Assembly (NCBI GenBank): GCA_024516155.1
Contig: JAJJXM010000003.1
Span: 992,001-1,056,000, forward strand
Origin: Pyronema omphalodes
Lineage: Eukaryota > Ascomycota > Pezizomycetes > Pezizales > Pyronemataceae
Reading direction: 5' to 3'
DNA: 64,000 nucleotides
Part shown: positions 12,993 to 24,556 of the stretch, one piece after another
Layout: the number at the start of each line of letters is the position of its first letter
Numbering within the stretch: position 1 is the first letter of the stretch
Position numbers and translations under genes: made by a program
The notes under the pieces: generated by a model
What the model was told of the DNA's origin: nothing
Seen by the model: the letters and a program-made list of their open reading frames with translations, nothing else
The model's database searches: none

Positions 12993-13808
12993 TGCCGCCC
13001 TCCAGCGACGCCGGCGCCCTGACGACCCCTCTCAGATTTACACCCAAGTAACGCAACCCTACCCCTATGCACTGCAACATCACCGTCTCTTCCACATGCT
13101 AGAAACGCGATTCCCAAAACCCTCCCTCCTTCGTATAGCTCGAGCAATGGCCGCCTTCCGTCCTTCTTTCATCGCATGCACACAAACGCTAAAGGCGGAG
13201 GATCTATTATTTATGGAAAAGTGCTTCCAACGAACTCTTTGGGAGTATGAGCGTTTTATTCAGAGTTGCGGTACACCCACCATTGTCTGTCGACGAACCG
13301 GTGAAGTTGTAGGAGTAGGAAAAGAATTCTGTATGCTCACAGGATGGGAAAGAACTGTTTTACTGGGAGAGAAAAGGAATTTGAACACCAATCGACCATT
13401 TATTAAACCCCCGAATGCGGCGCCGGGGTTGTTGCAACCTCCTCCAGATGATGGGGTTAAAAGGCCAGTTTTCTTGGCAGAGCTTTTGGATGATGATTCA
13501 GTTTTGGAATTTTATGAAAAGTTCTCGCAGTTGGCTTTTGGAGATTCAAGAGGAGCGGTTATGACGACTTGTAAGGTGCTTACATATCAACCCCCGCAAG
13601 AAGAGGGAGAGGAAAGGAAACCACCCGGCTTGGCTGGTAAAGAAGGAAAGGTGGATTGTGCGTTTTGTTGGACGATAAAGAGAGATGTGTTTGATATTCC
13701 GATGTTAATTGTTGGAAATGTGAGTATATTCTGGGATTTTGAGATACGATGGATGCTAATTAGATGCAGTTCTTGCCCATATTGGGGAAAACTAATGAGA
13801 GTGGATAG
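11760..13808 (+). CDS. ERT1: Zn2Cys6-PAS transcription activator of gluconeogenesis (ERT1/AcuK family)
   Basis: Model join(11760..12012,12095..13719,13770..13808), 638 aa. The zinc cluster CX2CX6CX5CX2CX8C uses Cys74, 77, 84, 90, 93 and 102 and is preceded by the basic [15 protein letters not shown] that marks the ERT1/acuK family; [15 protein letters not shown] follows. A polyglutamine run lies near residues 371-384. A C-terminal PAS-like domain begins near 477 ([16 protein letters not shown]) and includes [10 protein letters not shown] near 606. A 50-nt 3' intron (GTGAGT...GCTAATTAGATGCAG) restores the family ending IVGN-FLPIL; without it the frame runs on to 13977. Family members are nuclear factors that, usually with the AcuM partner, activate gluconeogenic genes such as PEP carboxykinase and fructose-1,6-bisphosphatase on non-fermentable carbon. 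The ATG at 11763 is an equally possible start. Confidence 0.93.
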
Positions 13809-14728
13809 AGAAAATCTATCTGCGGGGAGACTTGGGGAGGTTCGATTGAATGCGAATCAAGATGAGGAGAGGAGGAGGGAGAATATACACACCATTCGAC
13901 GAAAGAGGATATTGGAAGAATATATCCTCGAGATCCCGAGAAAGAAGTTGGGAGACCATATTGAAGATGGACAATAGCCCTCACGGGCGCGGAGACGAAT
14001 CTGGGCGGTTTGACAGTTGGGAATCTGGGAAGCTGGGAAGTTGAGCAGAGGGGAGGTTGAGCAAGTTACGAAGGGTTACGGGTGTCCGGCGCGGGTTGCT
14101 TTGTTGCTTTTATTGCTTTTGTGATTTTATGGTACCTGCTTTCTTACTTGTTCTTGGATTTTTCTTCCCTTTCTTTTCTTTTCTTTTTGGTTTTTTTATG
14201 TTTCTTTTAGTGATCTTTTTGGATTTCTTTTCGTTTTTTGTATGGTATGGGTATCAGTCGAAGGAGCTAAACTGGTCTTATGAGAAGAACTGGTTCTGCT
14301 GAGGGTTTTGAAGGTTCATGGAGTCGTAGTTTGTAAGTAGGGATGTAGCTTGGTTAGGTTGGCTAGGTTGGACTGGGCGGGATGGATTTTGTTACCAGAG
14401 GATTAGGAAGAAAAAATGGAGGGAATTAGGATACTGTAATGAATAAGCATACCTTACCTACATTACCTACCTACATTACCTACCTATATACTTGAAGTCA
14501 TAATTATCAACTCGCTTTGAAAAGTTCCATATCTGAAAGAGAAAAAACAAATAGCAAATAAAATATAGCTTCAGTACCAGCAAAAAATATCATCCTTAGA
14601 GGTATTCGGGTATTTCGGTATTTTTTGAAAGCTTGACTATGTACATAGATCACGTATAAGAAACCAAGTACAGAACTCTGTATGGAGGATCGTCATAACT
14701 AATCTTTGAAACCATGCGACAGTGAACT

Positions 14729-15031
14729 GAACAACTGAACAACTGAACAACTGAACAACTGAACAACTGAACAACTGAACAACTGAACAACTGAACAACT
14801 GAACAACTGAACAACTGAACAACTGAACAACTGAACAACTGAACAACTGAACACTGAACAACTGAACAACTGAACAACTGAACAACTGAACAACTGAACA
14901 ACTGAACAACTGAACAACTGAACAACTGAACAACTGAACAACTGAACAACTGAACAACTGAACAACTGAACAACTGAACAACTGAACAACTGAACAACTG
15001 AACAACTGAACAACTGAACAACTGAACAACT
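14729..15031. repeat. Octamer satellite (GAACAACT), 38 units
   Basis: 303 nt made of 37 exact 8-bp units plus one 7-bp unit (GAACACT, near 14849-14855). Because 8 is not a multiple of 3, all three minus-strand frames stay open and spell the same repeated octapeptide, so the long ORFs here are artefacts. The run abuts GTTT and GGAT microsatellites. Confidence 0.95.
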
Positions 15032-15397
15032 GGAAGTGGTTTGTTTGTTTGTTTGTTTGTATGGATGGATGGATGGATGGATGGTGCATATACGTCGGGG
15101 ATTTTGGTGAGTAATCGGTAATCGGTAAACTGAAAAGATGTGATGTGTACAGTATGGTGAATATATAGGGAGAATCTGTCATGTGTCAACCTGTCAAGCG
15201 TGATCTGTCATGGTTGTTGTCATGGTTGGTGTTATTGGTATGGTTATACGCCAACTATCTGCCTCGGTACATATCTGGAAGAAAGTATTCCAAAAAAAAA
15301 AAAAAGGAAATGAAAGAAAATAAAAATAAAAATAAAAAAATTGATTTAAAAAAAGGGAACAAAGGGAAAAGAATTTCTGCTGTTTTTTTATTTTTAT

Positions 15398-15398
<1 letters not shown>

Positions 15399-15441
<43 letters not shown>
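15399..15441. repeat. Poly-T tract (43 nt)
   Basis: Uninterrupted T run next to an A-rich segment (15290-15360). It may be the tail of an old retroposed copy or simple slippage; no retroelement sequence is recognisable beside it. Confidence 0.8.
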
Positions 15442-18400
15442 CAAATTCTAGATATGTGGCATAGATATGGGGTGCGGTATTGGTATTAGCTATTATTTAC
15501 CTCCATAATCAGGTTAGCTTCATTAAGCCAAAATATACACAAAACTCAAATATATATATGTATCAGTGTATCCGTAGCTCTCCAAATTCCGCGTTTCTCT
15601 AGCGCCTTTACCATCCTTCGTCCTTCATCCTTCAAAACATCCATTAAAACAACTCCGGCAACTCCGCCAAGCCTTGACATCTTCAGTTCCCATACCATAC
15701 CGCGCTAAATTCACTTAATACCCCAGCTAGAGCTACATACATAGGTTTCAGCACGTTTTTTTTCGGTCTTCGGTCTTCGGTTTTCGGTTGAGAGCTGGGT
15801 TATGCGTGAGATCCATGCATAATGACATGCATGTATGCATACACGGAACCCCCTTCCGAAATCATCCGATACGGCGCGAAGTCTCCCGATTATGAAAAAT
15901 TTTAGGGGTTCACCCCCCCCCCCCCCCATCCCCCCCTACGTAGGCCTTTTGAAGAATATGTATATATGCGACTGAATGTATAGAAATAAAATCCCGCAAC
16001 TTGAAATTATAAGGGGGGGGGGGGGGGTGAGACTATGCCGCGGTAATGTGCGCGGAGAGGCGGTAAGAGCTTTAGGTAAAAGCTGTTATGCCGCGTTAAG
16101 GGGCGGTAATGCGCGCTTATTAAAGGCGAGAGTGTATGGGGAATTATGGCATATAAATGTATGTAGATGTACTCTATCTGAATAAAAATAGCGTCAATGA
16201 ATAAATAAAGCGGGAGGGCTGATACCCCAAGCCCTGATTGTCTACAGGGCGAGATGGGATGGGGTGGTGGTTGTATAGTTGGGGTTAGTGTCCCATGTTG
16301 CAGGTTCCAGGGTGCGGAAGGATTTGAAGGATGTGGGGGATATGGAGAAAACCTTACATGCCAAGTATCAAACCATACGAGATGGACATACAGATGTTCA
16401 CGGATATCCATAGATATCAGATGTACTGGGGATGCCTTCTGGCTGTATACTAGCAGCCGGTACGATGATTGGTGGTAGGATTGCTATGTACTTGCGCGGG
16501 TATCGTGACCGGTCTTCTTTTCCCGCATCCCATCGGTCATATGTAGTTGGAAAGTTAATGTAACTGTACCGTGATGTTTACTCCAAATAGACCGGTCTTC
16601 TATCTCCATTCCAATCTCTATGATATCCCCCATCCTATTGTCGCCAAATGACTGCAGAGTTCATGTAACTTTAAACTGGATATTTATTGTACATAGCTAA
16701 CTAAACCCACAAGCAGTACGGAAAATCTAAGCCCTGACATCGCGTTCGCCATGGCATCTGAAATTTGACATCGGACATCGGACATCGGATTTAGCACATC
16801 GGACAGTTCACCGGCATAACTAGCTGAGCAGTTAGCAGTGCATATCAAAGCTTATTCTAACGTACATATCCGCGTTCTGGCTTCTTGTTGGTGTGGAAAT
16901 AAGATGGCATACAGATAGGACAGATAAAGTGTCGAAGGTCACGAGAGAAGATCGAGAGAAATGAGAAAAGTGGAGGTGGAGGTAGCGTTTATTGATGAGC
17001 GTCGAACAAGCGAGACATAGAAGCAAGAACATCATCCACCTCCACCTAGGCGCTAAGGCCTTAGGCGAACGTCAACATAAAGGATAGCATAGCATGGAAT
17101 CTATCTCCAGCACTGTCCGACTTTCTCTATTTATCCCCGTATCCTAAATCTACCCCTTACCGTGTACACCAAGAGCAGTTCAGAGTCAGTGATGGTATGC
17201 CGAAGTTCGAACAAAATTAATAGATATTATACAAATCATACATATTTCGAAATTCCGTCATCACATAATTTGTCGATTCGAGGACTCGGGGAAGCTATAT
17301 TTCATATTGAAAAATCTACAAATCTGCAAATATACAAATCTGCAAATTTCCAAAATCCTCATGTCTTCTTTGTTGTTTCACCAAGTAACCCAGGAGATTT
17401 TGGTACGTTCTATGTAGAGTAGAATCTAGTCATCATCTCGTGCGGTATTACCTACACCGCTATTTGCCACGTCAGCAACAATATCAATAACAACAAACTT
17501 TTCCCTGCCTACCCCACGCAAGCGTTCAAGAAGCAAGACCACTTTAAATCGGAGGAGGCGGCGGCGACGGATATGATTAGAGTTTTAGAGGCGGTATTTA
17601 GACGTGAGATGGGGAATGAGAGTGGGAGAAAAGAGCAGTGGTATTGAAGTAAACGTGCACCAGACAGGGAACAATGGTAAGGAGGCATTGCAAAGATTAT
17701 TTCCGTTGATAAATCCATTGAAAATGAAGTTTTGGGATATAAAACTGTACCTCATAACCACCTCCAGTAGAGTTTTGGGAAATTGTGGAAAATTATGTTT
17801 GCATCTTCAATAGAGGGTTTCACGCTACTGTTATGGGTCATTTAACGGTTCGGTTAAAAAGAACCGGTTCTTGCATAGGCGACCTAGGCGCGGCATTTAT
17901 CATCTGAAAAGCCTTTTTGCAAGAGGATCTAGGGAGCTCCTTATGGAATTTTAAGTCATTTTCAGACTATGGATTATGGGTCCTTTACAAAAAGAAGGGG
18001 TTGGCGTTGCAAGTCATCCCGGCTCCATTAAGTAAAGCAGACATGACCCGTCACTCGGTCTAGGGAACGTCGTGTGAGCATTCATGACGTAATCCTGGTG
18101 GTTGACTCCTCAGGGTGAACCCTACAATAGAAGCAGGGCCATGACATCACTCTGCTTCAACGCATACTCCAATTTGTCGTTCGTAGAACTTTATTAATAG
18201 TATTACAGCTCCCGGATATTTAAAGTGAGGGTTGTTCCACTATACAGGGTGCGCAGTACTTACAATACCTCCGAGTACATGTGGCGGAGCTGTTCCTTAT
18301 ACTGCATATGTACCTGATCTCTGGTCATGATGTGCATTTTGCATATTCCTCGCCTGGCTTTAAGGGTTCCGTGTTTTGATATGTATCTCTGGTGGATCTT

Positions 18401-18678
18401 TTGTTGGAAAAGATGTACAAAGAATCTCAAATGACTTGAATTGGAAAAATGGAAGAAAATGAAAGTAAAGAAACGAATAATAGAAAGTATATACACGGCG
18501 CTTGACAGCCCGGAACCCGCTTATGACTATGTAAGCTCAGCCTTATGGATACCATTCAGCAAGTAATTACTTCAAACACAGACGCAAAAAAAGATCCCTA
18601 AATATATTCTACCGTTCTCAAATTTCTTGTCCTTTTGCTTAGGGAATTATAGCCACATCTCATCTCAGACCTTCAACT

Positions 18679-21600
18679 TCATCTTGTACATGCAATGTCA
18701 AGAATTTCGACAATCCTCCTATGAAACTGATCTTCTGCATACCACCGAGGTGTTCTTCCGTATATATCTGTGGAATCTGCCTGAACGTCCTGGCGATCCA
18801 GAAGGAGCTTAACGATTGCCTCATTCCCATATTTCGCAGCGTATGAAAGTGGTGTTCTGCCTCTGTTATCTCTCGAATCCGCCTGAACGTCCTGGCGATC
18901 CAGAAGAAGCTTAACAATCGCCTCATTCCCTTTTGCCGCAGCGTATGAAAGTGGTGTTCTTTCTTCGTCATCTCTTGAATCTGCCTGAACGTCACTGCGA
19001 TCCAGAAGAAGTTTAACAATCGCCTCATTCCCTTTTGTCGCGGCGTATGAAAGTGGTGTTTTCTCCCATAGATCTCTGGAATCCGCCTGAACGTCCTTTC
19101 GATCCAGAAGTAGTTTGACAATCGTCTCATGCCCATTTCCCGCAGCGTATGAAAGTGATGTTCCTCCCCATTGATTTCTTGAATCCGCCTGCACGTCCTT
19201 TCGACCCAGAAGCAGCTTAACAATTATCTCATGCCCTTGTTGCGCGGCGTATGAGAGTGGTGTTCTTTCTTCGTTATCTCTTAAATCTGCCTGAACATCA
19301 CTGCGATCCAGAAGAAGCTTAACAATCGTCTCATATCCATTTTGCGCAGCGTATGAAAGTGGTGTTCTTCCCCATCGATTTTCTGAATCTGCCTGCACTT
19401 TGCCGCACTTGAGAAGTAATTTGACGATAGTCTCATGGCCTCTCTTGACCGCCAGGGATAAGGCTGTGTCGTTGTTCTTCGTCATTAAATTGATCGCTCG
19501 AGTGATCTTCAGTGTTCCGAGCTTATGCCATGGAAGAACTTTTGGAGACAGACGTTTCAAACGATGCCTACTGGCAAGCAGCTTGTCCATGACGGTTCGA
19601 TGATCGCAAAATGCGGCAAGGTGAAGTGGAGTAATTTCTGGAGTGTGCTTAATCCACCATAGTGCTGATTTATAACTGGGTTCAATATCTGTATAGCCCC
19701 TAACAAATTCCAACCATTTTTCAAAATATCTCTTCTCGGGACAATAAAACTGGCGTATCTGATGGAGAAGCTGCTCGTCGAGCGTGATGGTAGGGGTAAT
19801 GTGCTCGAACCAGTGTAAAGAAGAATACTGATGGAGGACGGAAGCGATAGGATCATTTAAAGCTGCCAGACAAGCTCCGGCAAACCACTGCTGATCTTGC
19901 TCGGTAATGATTTTATCCCGCATATAGTCCTTGATGGATTGATGGTAAATATGCAAGCAGTCCTTGCCGTCGTAGAAGCCGAGCGGAGAGCAATCTAATT
20001 CATTTTCTCTGGGGCTGTGGTAGGTCGTATCAGTGCCCTCGGCTATGTACTTGTTGATGCAGGTGATTTCGGCTTTGGTCAAGGGCCGTAAGGACAGTGT
20101 GGCCCATTTCAGGGAATTTGAGGCTGCAGAATGCAAATCCTGCAGCAATTTTCCGAGCAGGCTGTTGAGGCCTCCGGCAGGGACTATGCTGGAAGAGAAA
20201 TGCCAAGGACGTGGTTTGGCTGCCCACGATTGAAGACTCGAGCGAACAGAGTCCATGGAAAGGGCAGCCCAAAAGGAACATTCCATCGGTACTGGCTTTC
20301 AACTCATTCGAGAGTTGTAAGACAAAGCCCTCACTGAGCGAGTACCGTTCAGCCATTTCCTGACACTGTGTTTCAATAAACCCTTTGACATCTCTTCCAA
20401 CACTGTCCGCTGCGTTCAACTGAATTTCATCCGTTTGTGGGAGCTGGCTGATAATCTCGAGATAGATGCGGCAGCTGACTACACATTTGAGAGATATCGG
20501 CATTTTAGAATGTTCCGAGGCAGAGCTATAGAAGTCTCTGAGGCGTCGAAGAAAACTTTTGCGACTTTCGGGCTCGCACTCGTCCAGTGCATCGATGATG
20601 CATCGTATCTCGCGAATACCGGGGATCGTGGCCGCACATATGCTCACCAGAATTGCCCACAAATGTTCAGATGAATCAAAAAGTTCACCTTGGAATTTTT
20701 CAGAGCGGTTCTTCAATTCTTCCCGCTTAGCCAAGACTCGCCGGGTTATGTCTCTACGTGCTGCAGGAGGACCACTGTTGGTTAGTTGGTATACAAGCGT
20801 TCGGAGGATTTGCAGCTCGGTTCTTTGCAAATCGGACTTGTCATCGCAAAAGAAGTACAGGCAGATGGAATCTCTTTGCTCCTGAAAACAACCTGTTTAA
20901 TGTCAGAATGTGGTTCACAACTTCGATACTTCGACACTTCCTCACGGCAACTGACCTTGGAGAAAGGCGCACATGACTGATTTTCCATATCCGGGGGGTG
21001 CAGTAATCAAAAGAAAGTCTGATTGAGAGGCTTGGTCCCACCGGAAAAATTGCGGACAGATTTCACTGTCAGAAATCCATTTGCACGTCCCGTGCGTTAC
21101 CCGATTGCGCAGTTTGTGAAGGGCCTCAGTACAGTTACTGGCCTTGTCCCTCAGTATCTTCATGTCCGGCGAAACATCCCCGTCACTGACTATACATGCA
21201 TGAGTATCGCGTAGAAAAGGTCATCTCTTTCAAATCTACGTACAGAGCCGGCCACTAACAACCCCACCCGCATTTTCGGCGAAATCCCTCAGATACCCGA
21301 CCACGCTGCTATATGTCTGGTTGCTCTTGGAATCGAACTTGACCATATTACTGTGGTCTGCGTCCACGGGGATTTTCGCCTCCATTCTGTCCGGAAACTG
21401 CAGGAGAGCGGACTCTTCATCGACTGCGGTCGAGAATTGGTCTTCACCGCGTTTCCATTTCAGGGTCATTGGATCCTGAAGCAAGGTCAGTGAGGCGGAT
21501 TTTCTCCTCTGAGCCCGAGTACCCACCTGTTTCAAATGCCCGGTTTGCTGTCTCTCATAGAAGCTGACGATCCTCCTGTCCTCCACGATGTTCTTGAAGT

Positions 21601-22740
21601 CTGCAAGCTGGTCTGCAAGCAGTTGCGATTTTGTTGTGATTTGATTTAAAAGTTCTTGTCGAGGATGTTCCTCATTCAACATGCGACGAATGTCCGCCAC
21701 CACAAGGCCTTTGTGCGGCACACCGAAGAAGATTATGCCCACTGTTGCTCTGAGCAGCGGATCGTCCGCTTTCTTGAAAGACGCCTTAACAAGACTCTGT
21801 GGGGCAGTATTAGAAGTTGCATCACTGGGGAACTGGCAACATTGACTTACATGGGCGACCAAGAGGCCGCCGAAGCTATGTCCAATGAGAATCAAAGGCC
21901 GCTCCTTCTCCTGAATGCCGCACATATTAGTCATGAGATCGTTCGATTGCGTGTAATAGAAGGTATCTCACGTCTTCCGTCTTGCGAACTTTTCTAATCT
22001 CCTCCAAAAAACCCAAGCCATAGTCCATTATGGTGTCGACATTATGGGCTTGAAGACTGGAGTTGTAGCCATAAGTCATCGTCCTCACCTGAGGCAGATC
22101 CTCCCAAAGATAGTCACGCAACCACATCCGACCTGCTTTTTCCCGCCCTCGCCAACTGCCCCAAGCGTGTCCGTTGAGTCCATTAACCGCAACAACACTG
22201 AAAAGACCGGTAAGCATTCAAAATTTCGGAACCGAAAATCAACCATACCTTGGAAGGTGGGAATTTGGGAGGGAATACATACTCGGCCATGATGTCGCCT
22301 ACAGTGGCATACATCTGAGTGAACCCGTAAAAGTTCACATCGAAGTTGATGTCTGCCGTATCCACACTGATTTGGAACACGTTCCTTTGGAGTGCAAACT
22401 CGGGAATACCGCCGACGAAATGAACCAAGGCTGACCGTTGATCGCCATTATAGCAGCAAGGAATGATCTCAATATTTATTTTGCGGCTCTTGCGTTCCTC
22501 GCTCGTCATTTCAAGCCGGATTGCGGTGCTCAAGAAAGATTTGGCTTGCTCATCGTTGGATAGTCCGCTGAACGGCTCGGTAGTCCTGCCATAGAGAGTC
22601 TCTCTCAAGATCGCTCTTGACTCTACATCCTCGTGATCGTGCGATAGGTCATCCAGGGCTGATTGTAGCAAGGTCTCGGCTTTCTTCCCTATCGGCAGGC
22701 CTGTTACTCGGAAAACGGTATTTTTACCTCGCGGGGCCAT
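18679..22740 (-). CDS. Fungal NLR: alpha/beta-hydrolase-NACHT-ankyrin protein with apparent frameshift
   Basis: Model complement(join(18679..20892,20956..21189,21244..21475,21527..21796,21851..21910,21972..22197,22283..22740)); about 1230 aa once one extra base is discounted. Order: an N-terminal region of about 150 aa (typical FYGFTQMY near its end); a SesB-like alpha/beta hydrolase starting VVAVNGLNGHAWGSW with nucleophile elbow GHSFGG (Ser240); NACHT with Walker A PPGYGKS (480-486) and Walker B CIIDALDEC (591-599); seven 34-residue ankyrin repeats to the C-terminus. Such fungal NLRs are cytosolic receptors linked to heterokaryon incompatibility and non-self recognition. An extra A in the run 20271-20274 shifts the frame inside the conserved NACHT-end motif DGMFLWAAL (near residue 699); taken literally the product stops at 20030 and lacks ankyrin repeats. 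It may be a sequencing error, a null allele or a decaying gene. Confidence 0.85.
18772..19383 (-). repeat. Six highly similar 102-bp ankyrin-coding repeats
   Basis: Six consecutive 34-codon units with core TPLSYAA.(K/Q)G.E.IVKLLLDR.DVQADS, followed by a shorter divergent cap (18682-18771). The repeats differ mostly at a few positions around the first six residues (RDNRGR, RDDEER, RDLWEK, RNQWGG, RDNEER, ENRWGR) and at residues 14-18. Such internal homogeneity is typical of NLR repeat domains evolving by unequal exchange. Confidence 0.9.
20271..20274 (-). other. Putative +1 frameshift in NLR (extra base in A4/T4 run)
   Basis: On the minus strand the sequence reads TTC CTT TTG GGC. With one T fewer it reads TTC CTT TGG GCT GCC, giving the expected FLWAAL of NACHT proteins, and the downstream frame then stays open for more than 530 codons to the end of the ankyrin domain. 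Confidence 0.85.
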
Positions 22741-24556
22741 GGTTGTCGATATCGGTTTTCACGAGCGAGAGTTCTGTTTTATCTCCAGATGGGAAGCTTA
22801 TGAGGGGTTATCAGGTCGCCAACAAATGCGGGGTATGTACCTCCTTTGATGGCTATTCCATATTTTCTGATTGGAGTTGTGTCTGGCCCCGGATGCGTTG
22901 GCCATTCCTAGAAGCACTAAATGACAGCATGAGGCAGGGTATACGGTTTGGCCAGAGATCTGTTTCAGCCTTGTCAGTGACGATGATATTTCATTATCCG
23001 TGACACAGGAAATTACTTGTAAGAGGAATTTGTTCTCCCACCTCACTCAGTGCGATAATCTCAATGCCTTGAAACGGAAATAGCAGGCTCATATCACTAA
23101 TCTTTCCAACGCGACATTACCATGTCCAAACGATATGGCTCGCCTGCGAATACAAGAGGTGAACCTCTATCCTCATCTTGAGCACCTACAACAGTATCTT
23201 TCCGTATTAAATGTCATTGCGCAATGTCCAATCCACGTTCATTCGTATAATCGGCAATGAGAGGAGAATCAACATTTTCGTTCACAGAGATATCAACACA
23301 TGCGAGCAAATGTTTTATAATCCGGTACACATCCCAGATTACATGGTGTTTCTAAGTTAATATCTTGGCATGGGCTGCTTGAGTCTGCCTCGTTATCCTT
23401 GTTTGCCAATAATAATCGCATGCATAACTCTGGAGCGATGGAAATATGTAGGCAGCGATATGTATCAGCTACATACTTTTCTTGGTTGGGTGCATTCGGA
23501 TCGATAATGAAAGTGGGTAGAGGAGTGTACAATAAGTTTTTCAGTTGTTACACATATCTGACACGGGGAAACATATTTGCAACGATCTGTTAGTGCCAGA
23601 GGGGTGCACACTGATATAGACAATCTCCTCACGTGGCTTAAGGCTCGACACGAGTGATTGCTCGAGATGCGGAGCGCTCGATTAGCCTAAACGTCAAAAG
23701 CGCATATTCAGCCGCGTATAAGACTACCATACAAACTTTTCACGTTTTCTTCACGAGATCCTCGTATCAAAAATAACGATCGTAACCACATAAAATCCCT
23801 TGAGACCGCGGCCGTTATACCCTTTTAACAGGATGTCCTCTGAGACGGGTTCATTGTAGACAGTTTGAAGTTTTAACCATAGCCTTGTTTGCATTACGTT
23901 TCTTCTTTCTTTTTCGTAGCCGCCTACCCAGATTCTTGCTGTGACAAAGCGCAAATACGCATGGCGTATAAAATAGGGTCATGTGTGTAGCACCAGTTCA
24001 TTTCAACATATGGCCGTCTTGAATGGGTAAAAATTATAATTCTTAGTTTTAAGTAACGAGCTTTGTCATAGAAATTACGGGTATTTTTACAGCCTCACTT
24101 TTGCGCAGCGCCCCGTACAAAGCAGACTGCAAAACTTGATATAAAGCTATAATCTATTGACATATTATTAAGGCCTTACTAAATTCAATAATGATCCATT
24201 TTTCTAGACGGTTCAAAATATGTCACGGTGCAGTACTCAAAACCTCTGCTGAGTACAGGCTATTCCCCAACCGGTATCAGATATACACTAAACACCTATG
24301 TATAGCGACCCCTCCATGGGCACCGTACGGCGTACATAGCACGCGGTGCGCGCTAGCTCCCGCGCGCCAAGCCGCGTCGCCTCTTGCTTTGTTTCCAACC
24401 TAGGCGTCGACTGCCAATCCCACATTCAAGCTCCATCGCCCCAACTCTAACGACACTGCACACTCACGCACCACGCACAACCAACCTTCGTCTTCTGCGC
24501 ATAATTAACCCTCACTATTATCATAGCCTCGGAATTTTTATCACGTCACACTCTCC
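22741..24556. other. Divergent intergenic region between NLR and TFIIF alpha
   Basis: Contains the promoters of the NLR gene (minus) and of the TFIIF-alpha gene (plus). Short ORFs (for example 22617-23003 and 23751-23954) show no domain. The 24380-24556 stretch is C-rich and is probably the leader of the TFIIF gene. Confidence 0.6.

Larger units (their letters stand above)
13809..18678. other. Intergenic region with simple repeats
   Basis: The first 700 nt are the T-rich 3' flank of the zinc-cluster gene. Then come an octamer satellite (14729-15031), GTTT and GGAT microsatellites (15039-15083), a 43-nt T run (15399-15441), C and G runs (15913-15927, 16013-16027) and a GACATCG triplicate near 16770. 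I see no gene between 16100 and 18678; short ORFs there have no domains. 18550-18678 is the 3' flank of the NLR gene. Confidence 0.6.

Noticed and set aside
14637..15182. 181-codon minus-strand ORF
   Set aside because: Octamer satellite read in all three frames; no start context or domain.
18660..19223. 187-codon minus-strand ORF with repeated WIERTFRRI-type sequence
   Set aside because: It is the ankyrin repeat region of the NLR read in another frame.
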